Positions 6,253-11,199 of a stretch of 11,199 bases of DNA are shown here, piece after piece. Both the position numbers and the translations under genes were made by a program. The DNA comes from Deltaproteobacteria bacterium (GTDB lineage Bacteria; Desulfobacterota; Desulfobaccia; Desulfobaccales; Desulfobaccaceae): positions 1 to 11,199 of the forward strand of contig VGSX01000098.1 of NCBI GenBank assembly GCA_016874895.1, in the 5' to 3' direction. Within the stretch, counting starts at the first letter, position 1. Every line of letters starts with the position of its first letter. The notes below the pieces were generated by a model that was not told where the DNA came from, did no database searches, and was given only the letters and a program-made list of their open reading frames with translations.

Positions 6253-7635
6253 ATGGATAGTTACTGGGAAGAAGTCAAAGATATTTTCAAGACTAAACTG
6301 GCGGCCTCCGCCTACCAGCTCTGGATCGACCCCCTGACGGCGTCCCGGGGCGACTCCGGGGAGTTGATTCTGGAATGCCCCAACCCGTTTTTCCTCCATT
6401 GGGTGCAGAATAATTATTTAGCAGACATTGAACGGGAATACGAGGCCCTCAGCGGCAGTGCCATCCAGGTCAAAATGCGTCTTGGCAAAACCCCCCGGCG
6501 CCCGGATCCAGGCACTGACAAGAGGCACCCGAGTCTTTCGGATTTTCGAAAACCGCCGGCCTCGGATAGGCTCCTGAATGCGGATTTCACCTTTGACCGA
6601 TTTGTGGTCGGGGCCTCCAACCGCCTGGCCTTTCAAGCCTCCCGAGCCCTGGCCAATGATGAGACGCTCTACAGCAAAACCCTCTTCCTGTCGTCCCCCC
6701 CCGGTCTGGGCAAAAGTCATCTGTCCCAGGCCGTGGGCAATTATATCCAATCCAACCGGAAGTCCCACCGCGTCCTCTATCTGACTGCGGAGGATTTTGC
6801 CAATGAGATGGTGGCCGCCCTGCGGCGGGGCGACATGGCTCAGTTTAAGGAGAAGTTCCGCCGCCGATGCGACGCCCTGCTCTTGGAAGGGGTGCATTTT
6901 TTAAGCGGCAAGGAGAAAATTCAGACCGAGTTGTGCTATACCCTGGATTTTTTGGCGGACCAGAGCAAAAGGCTGGTATTTACCAGTCCCTATCTGCCCC
7001 GAGATATACCTATGCTCAATCAGGAGTTGGTTTCCCGGCTGAGTGGCGGGGTGATCACCCCCATCGCCCCCCCGGATTTCTCCACCCGGGTTATGATCTT
7101 AAACCGGAAGTCCCAGGACCGGGATGCCCGGGTGCCCCAGGAGGTGGTGGAACACTTAGCCGCCTACATCACCCAGGATGTTCGTCAGATGGTCAGCGCC
7201 CTGGATAACATGCTGCACAAAGCCGCCACCTTGAAGGTGCCGGTGAGCCGGGAGTTGGCCGAGGAAGTCCTCCAGGATTTTCAGGTCGCGGCCAAAAAAC
7301 TCAGTACCGAAGATATTCAGCACTTAACGGGAAAGGTATATCAGGTGAGCCGGGAGGATCTTCTGGGCAAGTCGCGCAAGAAAAAAGTCGTCAAAGCCCG
7401 CAATCTGGCCATCTATCTCTGCCGCCAGTATCTGCAGAAGAATCTTAAGGAACTGGGGCGGGCTTTTCGGCGGACCCACTCCACCATCCTGCATTCCCTG
7501 GAGTGTGTGGAACGAGACCTCAAAGTTTCCCAAGCCTTTGCCGCAGAACTGGAATACCTGGAAAAAAAGCTCCAGACCTCCCCGCAGTGGCGGCGCTGCA
7601 GCCGGCCTGAGCCCCACGCAGCTTCCGGTGAATAA
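6253..7635 (+). CDS. Divergent DnaA-family protein with degenerate ATPase motifs
   Basis: The 460-residue protein keeps the whole DnaA layout. Domain I (1-78) starts MDSYWEEVKD with YQLWIDPL, a short domain II linker spans about 79-108, the AAA+ domain III begins at FTFDRFVVGASN (112-123), and domain IV covers about 345-440. Motifs depart from canonical DnaA. Walker A is SPPGLGKS (148-155), with Ser for the first Gly. Walker B is LLLEGVHFL, with E212-G213 in place of the Asp-Asp pair. Sensor 1 is TSPY (244-247). The arginine finger (R262, LVSRL) and sensor 2 (R311, DVRQM) are retained. The domain IV signature is FRRTHSTILHS (405-415), one residue shorter than the usual FGGRDHTTVLHA and lacking its Asp. 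K154 should still allow nucleotide binding, but hydrolysis is doubtful. No dnaN, recF or gyrB follows; phoU converges on it. It is more likely a paralogue or regulator than the main initiator, though the latter is not excluded. Confidence 0.88.
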   Translation: MDSYWEEVKDIFKTKLAASAYQLWIDPLTASRGDSGELILECPNPFFLHWVQNNYLADIEREYEALSGSAIQVKMRLGKTPRRPDPGTDKRHPSLSDFRKPPASDRLLNADFTFDRFVVGASNRLAFQASRALANDETLYSKTLFLSSPPGLGKSHLSQAVGNYIQSNRKSHRVLYLTAEDFANEMVAALRRGDMAQFKEKFRRRCDALLLEGVHFLSGKEKIQTELCYTLDFLADQSKRLVFTSPYLPRDIPMLNQELVSRLSGGVITPIAPPDFSTRVMILNRKSQDRDARVPQEVVEHLAAYITQDVRQMVSALDNMLHKAATLKVPVSRELAEEVLQDFQVAAKKLSTEDIQHLTGKVYQVSREDLLGKSRKKKVVKARNLAIYLCRQYLQKNLKELGRAFRRTHSTILHSLECVERDLKVSQAFAAELEYLEKKLQTSPQWRRCSRPEPHAASGE

Positions 7636-7640
7636 AAGGG

Positions 7641-8297
7641 TCATTCGGAGCTGTGCCGGATGACCTTGCCCTCAACGATAAAAACAATATCCTCACAGAT
7701 ATTGGTGGCTAAATCGGCAATGCGCTCCAGGTTGCGGATGATAATGATATAATGCACCGCCCGCATCACCGCCGGGGTTTCTTCCAGCATGAACTTTAAA
7801 AGTTTTTGGATGTATTCGTCATCCAGGGTGTCTACTTCCACGTCCCGTTGCCAGACCTGCAGGGCCAACTGGGGATCCTGCTGGATAAAGGCGTCGATCC
7901 CATTTCGCACCATTTCCAGGGCCAGATCAGCCATGAATTTCAGATCAATGGGCAGGGTCAAAGGCTCCCGCAGATTAAGCTCCAGGGCCCGTTCGGCGAT
8001 GTTCACCGCTTGATCGGCTATCCGCTCCACATCAGTAATAATCCGCATGGCCGCGGTAATCAGCCGCAGGTCACGGGCCAGGGGCTGCCTTAAGGCCAAC
8101 AGCCGCAGACACTGTTCGTTAATGTCATTTTCCATGGAGTTGATAACACCATCCCCCATGATCACCTTTTCCGCCGCCTGGGAATCCCGGTTGATCACCG
8201 CCGCAATGCTCTGGCGCACCGCCTCTTCGGCCAGCTGGGCCATCTGCACCAGGCTTTTCTTCAGTTCAGATAATTCCCGATCGATCTGTCTATCCAT
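7641..8297 (-). CDS. phoU: PhoU family phosphate-signalling protein
   Basis: The protein has 218 residues, the usual PhoU length. It is built as two related three-helix bundles, each with the metal-binding ERIAD signature: E91-R-I-A-D95 and E191-R-I-A-D195. There are no membrane segments, so it is cytoplasmic. PhoU proteins restrain phosphate uptake by the Pst transporter and signal to the PhoR/PhoB two-component system. Neither pst genes nor phoR/phoB are in this window, so this copy stands alone. The ATG at 8297 has AGGAGAGG about 4-7 nt upstream, a strong site. It converges on the DnaA-like gene with 5 nt between stop codons and no terminator, so the two transcripts probably overlap at their 3' ends. 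No obvious Pho box was seen upstream. Confidence 0.93.
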   Translation of the reverse strand: MDRQIDRELSELKKSLVQMAQLAEEAVRQSIAAVINRDSQAAEKVIMGDGVINSMENDINEQCLRLLALRQPLARDLRLITAAMRIITDVERIADQAVNIAERALELNLREPLTLPIDLKFMADLALEMVRNGIDAFIQQDPQLALQVWQRDVEVDTLDDEYIQKLLKFMLEETPAVMRAVHYIIIIRNLERIADLATNICEDIVFIVEGKVIRHSSE

Positions 8298-8346
8298 GCA
8301 CCTCTCCTGGACCGCTTCAGGGATTGGAATTTATTCAATAAATCAC

Positions 8347-8374
8347 GTTATACGCAGTTGCGCGGTTGGCAGAA
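8347..8374 (-). promoter_or_regulatory. Weak candidate promoter for phoU
   Basis: On the minus strand TATAAC (8347-8352) is a fair -10, with TTCTGC (8369-8374) 16 nt upstream as a poor -35. Transcription would start near 8340, about 43 nt before the phoU ATG. A short AT palindrome, TTTATT-C-AATAAA, lies within this leader. Confidence 0.25.
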
Positions 8375-8504
8375 TTCATTTTTTCCCTTCAATGTTAATC
8401 TAATAGGGAAGCAGGTAATGCTCCGGGGCGCCCTTCAATTTAACTATTTTACTCGAATAAATTCTTTTCGACAGCATTGATTCGCATCTTAACAAAAATT
8501 AAAT

Positions 8505-8651
8505 GTAAGCGTTCAGCGGTAAACTTACAGCAGTCAGCTAATGCTTTAAATTCAAATAGTTATTCCAAGGTGGCGGATCACTGGTTTTTCGCTTGTTTTC
8601 CCTAGCCCATTGTTTTTGCTGAAAGCTGATTGCTGATAGCTGAACGCCTAC
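8505..8651 (+). mobile_element. MITE-like element, copy 1 (147 bp) with perfect 8-bp target duplication
   Basis: The ends are GTAAGCGTTCAGC on the left and, on the opposite strand, GTAGGCGTTCAGC on the right: 12 of 13 bases match. The right arm (8618-8651) is GCTGAAA GCTGATT GCTGATA GCTGAAC, a series of heptads; the left arm is a decayed series of NNNCAGC heptads. A conserved core, TTTAAATTCAAATAGTTAT, starts at 8545. The direct repeat AATTAAAT flanks it at 8497-8504 and 8652-8659. It encodes no transposase. The 8-bp duplication and GTAA-type end resemble IS66-family ends as I recall them. Confidence 0.75.
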
Positions 8652-8686
8652 AATTAAATCTTAGCTCCCGGCATTCGGCCCAAGGA

Positions 8687-8723
8687 CTTATTTGCCACAG
8701 TTGCAGGGCAAATAAGGTATACT
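8687..8723 (+). promoter_or_regulatory. 10-bp dyad overlapping a candidate promoter for the uridine phosphorylase gene
   Basis: CTTATTTGCC (8687-8696) and GGCAAATAAG (8707-8716) form a perfect inverted repeat around a 10-nt centre. A near-consensus -10, TATACT (8718-8723), follows at once. The best -35, TTGCCA, lies 20 nt away and within the dyad. The dyad could be an operator, or a hairpin in RNA reading through. If used, the transcript would carry MITE copy 2 in its leader. Confidence 0.4.
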
Positions 8724-8768
8724 AAATTGAGGCAATCACAGCCTGGGCGATACAGAATTGTTTGTTTG

Positions 8769-8914
8769 GCAAGCGGTAGCGGTCAGCTTTTAGCTGTTAG
8801 CTAAGGGTTTAAATTCAAATAGTTATCCCAAGAGGGCAGATTTCCGGTTTCTCGATGAGCTCGGCTAACCTATTGTTTCTGCTGAAAGCTGATTGCTGAT
8901 AGCCGAACGCCTCC
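8769..8914 (+). mobile_element. MITE-like element, copy 2 (146 bp)
   Basis: It has the same orientation and layout as copy 1, with ends decayed to GCAAGCGG and GCCTCC. The right arm carries GCTGAAAGCTGATTGCTGAT, identical to that of the other copies, and the core TTTAAATTCAAATAGTTAT starts at 8808. The flanking octamers are TTTGTTTG (8761-8768) and TGTGTTTT (8915-8922), 6 of 8 alike, although both are T-rich. Its right end lies 50 nt before the uridine phosphorylase ATG. Confidence 0.72.
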
Positions 8915-8950
8915 TGTGTTTTTTTCTCCAGATGACCATGCCTGATGATG

Positions 8951-8959
8951 AAAGGAAGG
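8951..8959 (+). promoter_or_regulatory. Ribosome binding site deciding the uridine phosphorylase start
   Basis: AAAGGAAGG ends 5 nt before the ATG at 8965. The in-frame ATGs at 8932 and 8938 follow a T-rich stretch without any such site, and a TTG at 8893 lies inside MITE copy 2. Confidence 0.65.
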
Positions 8960-8964
8960 CGCCT

Positions 8965-9759
8965 ATGCCGCCCACAGTTGCCGACTCGGGGGAGACGGCT
9001 TACCACCTGCAAACCAGGTCCGGGGATCTCGCCCCCTTCATTCTTACCTCGGGCTCGCCGGAGCGCATCCGCCGACTGGCCCGGCACTTCGACGAAATAC
9101 TGATAGAGCGACAGAACAGAGAATTTCTGACTATCACCGGGACCTATAAAAATATTGCCGTCACGGGACTGGCCACCGGCATCGGGGCCGCTCCCACGGT
9201 CATCGCCATCGTGGAGGCGCTCCAGGGCCGCCCCGGGGCCACCTTCATCCGGTTGGGCACCTGCGGCAGCCTGCAACCCCAGATTCAAGTGGGGGATATT
9301 ATCATCACCGAAAAGGCCCTGCGCCATGAGTTCGTCAGCCACTTTTACGCCCCGCCGGAAATCGAAGCGGTGGCGGACCGAGATATTACCCAGGCCCTGA
9401 TAGCCGCGGCCCGACAGGTAGGGATGATTTATCACTGCGGCCTCACCTGCACCACCGCCGATTTTTTCCACGGCCAGGGACGGGCTGCATCTGGGTTCAG
9501 CGGGGTTGACCTCTCTTTGCTGTCCCGTTTGCAGGCCCAGGGCGTTCTCAATTTGGAAATGGAGATGGCTGTCTACTTGACCCTGGCCAAGGTGTGTCAC
9601 TATCCCATGCGAGCCGGGGGCTGCACTATAGTGGTGGCGGACCGCCACCGGGATACCTTTATGGGCGGCGAGGACCTGGCCGCGGCCGAGGACCTGCTCT
9701 GCCGGGTGGGATTGCAGGCGGTGGAGATCCTGGCCAGCAAGGGGGAGGCTGGATGTTAA
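8965..9759 (+). CDS. udp: Uridine phosphorylase-like nucleoside phosphorylase
   Basis: The protein has 264 residues, close to E. coli uridine phosphorylase (253), and belongs to the PNP/UDP phosphorylase family 1. It should split uridine with phosphate into uracil and ribose-1-phosphate in the cytoplasm, for pyrimidine salvage. Residues matching the E. coli phosphate site are R34 (SPERI), R52 (NREF), R96 and T99 (IRLGTCG). The nucleoside site motif E198-M199-E200 is present. The uracil-recognising Gln and Arg appear as Q171 and R173 in FFHGQGR, which favours uridine over purines. Oddly, the usual GDP near the N-terminus reads GSP (S31). The gene is preceded by MITE copy 2 and a dyad-bearing promoter candidate. 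A hairpin separates it from the panE gene 116 nt downstream on the same strand. Another pyrimidine or unusual nucleoside remains possible. Confidence 0.85.
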   Translation: MPPTVADSGETAYHLQTRSGDLAPFILTSGSPERIRRLARHFDEILIERQNREFLTITGTYKNIAVTGLATGIGAAPTVIAIVEALQGRPGATFIRLGTCGSLQPQIQVGDIIITEKALRHEFVSHFYAPPEIEAVADRDITQALIAAARQVGMIYHCGLTCTTADFFHGQGRAASGFSGVDLSLLSRLQAQGVLNLEMEMAVYLTLAKVCHYPMRAGGCTIVVADRHRDTFMGGEDLAAAEDLLCRVGLQAVEILASKGEAGC

Positions 9760-9789
9760 ACCGCAGGGTAAAGCGCCTGATCCCTTTTT

Positions 9790-9823
9790 CACCGCAGAGA
9801 CGCAGAGTATTTTCTCTGCGGTG
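9790..9823 (+). repeat. Perfect 11-bp stem-loop between udp and panE
   Basis: CACCGCAGAGA (9790-9800) pairs with TCTCTGCGGTG (9813-9823) across a 12-nt loop. The left arm also contains a short tandem, CGCAGAGA CGCAGAGT. No T-run follows on the plus strand, so it is not a standard intrinsic terminator. The word CACCGCAGAGACGCAGAG looks to me like a dispersed repeat common in bacterial genomes, but I cannot check that here. It may stabilise the 3' end of the udp message. Confidence 0.65.
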
Positions 9824-9875
9824 AGGGTCGTTTAATTTCATCTTCCCGAAAAAAATTCCTGGGAGAGTTTGTGCC

Positions 9876-10808
9876 GTGAAAATTGCCATTATCGGTCCCG
9901 GGGCCATGGGACTGTTTTTTGCGGTCCGTCTGCAGGGGGGCGGCCAGGAGGTCTGGCTGTTGGATTATCGGCCGGAGCGCTGCGCCAGATTGCAGCGCCA
10001 CGGGATAAGCCTGGTCAGTCTGGAGGGCCTGGAAAGCCGTTTTGCCCTGAATGTTGCCGATGACCCCCAGGACATCGGAACCTGCGATCTGGTCCTGGTA
10101 ATGGTGAAAGCCCACCAGACGGAAGCGGTGTCACCCTGCCTGCCCTGTCTCCTGCGTCCTGAAGGCGTGGCCCTGACCCTGCAAAACGGCATCGGCAATC
10201 TGGAAAGCATGGCCGCAGCTCTAGGTCCGGAGCGGCTCTTGGCCGGGGTCACCATGCTGGGGGTGACCAAGATGGACGTGGGGCGTATCCGCCATGCGGG
10301 TCAGGGGCCGGTGCTGATCGGCCAGCCCCCCGGCTCCCAGGTAACCGCAGTGGAACTGACGGCCATAATTGCGGCTTTGCGGCAGGCCGGTTTGGATTGC
10401 CAGGCTGCCCCGGACATCATAACCGTCCTGTGGGATAAGCTCCTCATTAATGTGGGGATTAACCCGGTCACGGCCCTCACCCGGTTGCGCAACGGCCAGC
10501 TTATGATTGTTCCCGAGGCCTGGCGGGTGGTGGCCGCGGCGGTTCAGGAAGCCTGGGAAGTAGCCATGGCTGCAGGACTCAATCCCTCGGCCGACCCTCT
10601 GGCCCGGGTGCGCCGGGTCTGCGAGGCCACTGCAGCCAACCGTTCTTCCATGCTCCAGGATATTCTGGCCCGCCGCCGGACGGAAATCGACGCCATTAAC
10701 GGCCAAATCGTCCTCCAGGGACGGGAATTCGGCCTCACAACCCCGGTCAATGCTCTGCTGACGGACCTGATAAAATCTTTAGAATCAGGCCTGACCGGCG
10801 GGGATTGA
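9876..10808 (+). CDS. panE: 2-dehydropantoate 2-reductase (ketopantoate reductase)
   Basis: The protein has 310 residues, the usual length for PanE/ApbA. It reduces 2-dehydropantoate to pantoate with NADPH, a step of pantothenate and coenzyme A synthesis in the cytoplasm. The N-terminal Rossmann fold has G7-P-G9-A-M-G12. K78 (VKAHQT) and N104 (LQNGIGN) match conserved cofactor and substrate residues. The catalytic Lys is K188 in WDKLLINVGINPVTAL, and the substrate-binding Ser and Glu lie in SSMLQD (257-262) and TEIDAING (E270). The start is GTG at 9876, with GGGAGAG 8 nt upstream; the protein from there begins MKIAIIGPGAMG, as expected. Other pantothenate genes are not nearby, so the gene appears to stand alone. 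A PanE-like reductase with another 2-keto acid substrate is the main alternative. Confidence 0.93.
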   Translation: MKIAIIGPGAMGLFFAVRLQGGGQEVWLLDYRPERCARLQRHGISLVSLEGLESRFALNVADDPQDIGTCDLVLVMVKAHQTEAVSPCLPCLLRPEGVALTLQNGIGNLESMAAALGPERLLAGVTMLGVTKMDVGRIRHAGQGPVLIGQPPGSQVTAVELTAIIAALRQAGLDCQAAPDIITVLWDKLLINVGINPVTALTRLRNGQLMIVPEAWRVVAAAVQEAWEVAMAAGLNPSADPLARVRRVCEATAANRSSMLQDILARRRTEIDAINGQIVLQGREFGLTTPVNALLTDLIKSLESGLTGGD

Positions 10809-10850
10809 GGTCTTAATCAGACATTCCGGCGCTGGCCCTGATGTCTAAAG

Positions 10851-10996
10851 GTAAGCGGTCAGCGGTCAGCTTACAGCCGTCAGCTAAGCTTTAAATTCAA
10901 ATAGTTATCCCAAGATGGCAGATCGCTGGTTTCTCATTTGGTCTGCCTGAGCCATTGTCTTTGCTGAAAGCTGATTGCTGATGGCTGAACGCCTAC
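10851..10996 (+). mobile_element. MITE-like element, copy 3 (146 bp), best-preserved heptad arms
   Basis: The left arm reads GGTCAGC GGTCAGC TTACAGC CGTCAGC from 10857, and the right arm is GCTGAAA GCTGATT GCTGATG GCTGAAC. The ends are GTAAGCGGTCAGC and, inverted, GTAGGCGTTCAGC. The core TTTAAATTCAAATAGTTAT starts at 10890. The flanking octamers are GTCTAAAG (10843-10850) and GGCTTAAG (10997-11004), 6 of 8 alike, suggesting a decayed target duplication. The right end lies 29 nt before the next gene's ATG. Confidence 0.75.
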
Positions 10997-11025
10997 GGCT
11001 TAAGTTCGGAGCAGGAGGCATCGTC

Positions 11026-11199
11026 ATGATCACCTTAACCATCAATGGCCGGGAATACACCCTGGGAGTCGATCCCGATACCCCCCTGCTCTGGGTCCTG
11101 AGGGAGGAACTACGGCTTACCGGGACGAAATACGCCTGTGGCCTGGGCAAGTGCGGTTCCTGCACCATCCTGCTGGCCGACAGTCCGGTCCGGTCCTGC
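11026..11199 (+). CDS. [2Fe-2S] subunit of a xanthine oxidase-family molybdenum hydroxylase, 3' end cut by window edge
   Basis: Only the first 58 residues are in the window. They form the start of a plant-type ferredoxin domain: MITLTINGREYTL, then C38-x4-C43-x2-C46 and C58, the ligands of the first [2Fe-2S] cluster. The segment TPLLWVLREELRLTGTKYAC is typical of the small subunit of isoquinoline 1-oxidoreductase (IorA) and related aldehyde or carbon monoxide dehydrogenases (CoxS). The full subunit normally has about 150-160 residues, with a second [2Fe-2S] domain, and is followed by the large molybdopterin subunit; both would lie to the right. Substrate class cannot be told. AGGAGG lies 7 nt before the ATG, a consensus site. 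MITE copy 3 ends 29 nt upstream, so any promoter must lie inside or before that element. Confidence 0.92.
   Translation, partial: MITLTINGREYTLGVDPDTPLLWVLREELRLTGTKYACGLGKCGSCTILLADSPVRSC

Larger units (their letters stand above)
8298..8964. other. 667-nt gene-free region between divergent phoU and uridine phosphorylase genes
   Basis: No supported gene is present. It contains, in order, the weak phoU promoter, about 130 bases of AT-rich sequence with nothing I recognise, MITE copy 1 (8505-8651), a 117-nt segment with a 10-bp dyad and a good -10 (8687-8723), MITE copy 2 (8769-8914), and the uridine phosphorylase ribosome binding site. Confidence 0.7.

Noticed and set aside
8825..8833. TTATCCCAA in the MITE core as a DnaA box
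   Set aside because: It has two mismatches to TTATCCACA, and copy 1 of the same core has TTATTCCAA. The resemblance is not maintained.
8893..8964. An upstream TTG start for uridine phosphorylase
   Set aside because: The TTG lies within MITE copy 2 and the added residues match no family. AAAGGAAGG points to the ATG at 8965.
8815..9792. A 325-codon minus-strand frame
   Set aside because: It is antisense to the uridine phosphorylase gene and shows no conserved motifs.

Overview
The window looks like a piece of chromosome from a GC-rich anaerobic bacterium of the Desulfobacterota type (sulfate-reducing or syntrophic deltaproteobacteria). This is inferred, not proven. The grounds are two molybdenum/tungsten-type enzymes at the two ends, a Trm112-like/SAM methyltransferase fusion, strong Shine-Dalgarno sites, GC-rich genes with AT-rich spacers, and dispersed short repeats built from heptads. 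I see no rRNA, tRNA, CRISPR array or complete insertion sequence.

Left block (1-5110, all minus strand). A promoter near 3163-3191 probably drives a two-gene unit: a methyltransferase with an N-terminal zinc ribbon (2014-2952), then a cytoplasmic bis-MGD oxidoreductase of the DMSO reductase superfamily (start 1971, running off the left edge). Upstream lies a second minus-strand unit with a near-consensus promoter (5083-5110): a GNAT acetyltransferase (4481-5050) and a DUF1343/NamZ-family protein (3287-4462), separated by 18 nt.

Middle (5111-8297). A non-coding stretch holds a palindrome, an extended -10 promoter, a hairpin-bearing leader and a possible 63-residue protein (5367-5558). After about 690 bases of AT-rich, apparently non-coding DNA with DnaA-box-like words comes a divergent DnaA-family protein (6253-7635). 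Its Walker A, Walker B, sensor 1 and DNA-recognition motifs all depart from the norm. It converges on phoU (7641-8297, minus) with only 5 nt between stop codons.

Right block (8298-11199). Three same-orientation copies of a 146-147 bp non-coding element lie at 8505-8651, 8769-8914 and 10851-10996. Their ends are inverted (GTAAGCG / GTAGGCG) and their arms are made of NNNCAGC heptads. Copy 1 is bounded by a perfect 8-bp direct repeat; the other two have 6/8 matches at the same positions. This makes them good MITE candidates, and the GTA(A/G) ends with 8-bp duplications resemble the IS66 family. Two copies sit just upstream of gene starts. The genes here are a uridine phosphorylase-like enzyme (8965-9759), a 2-dehydropantoate 2-reductase (9876-10808) and the start of a [2Fe-2S] subunit of a xanthine-oxidase-family molybdenum hydroxylase (11026 to the right edge).

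The genes do not form one pathway. The points most worth a second look are the DnaA-like gene with its oriC-like upstream DNA, the MITE family, the methyltransferase/molybdoenzyme pair, and the structured leader at 5309-5366.
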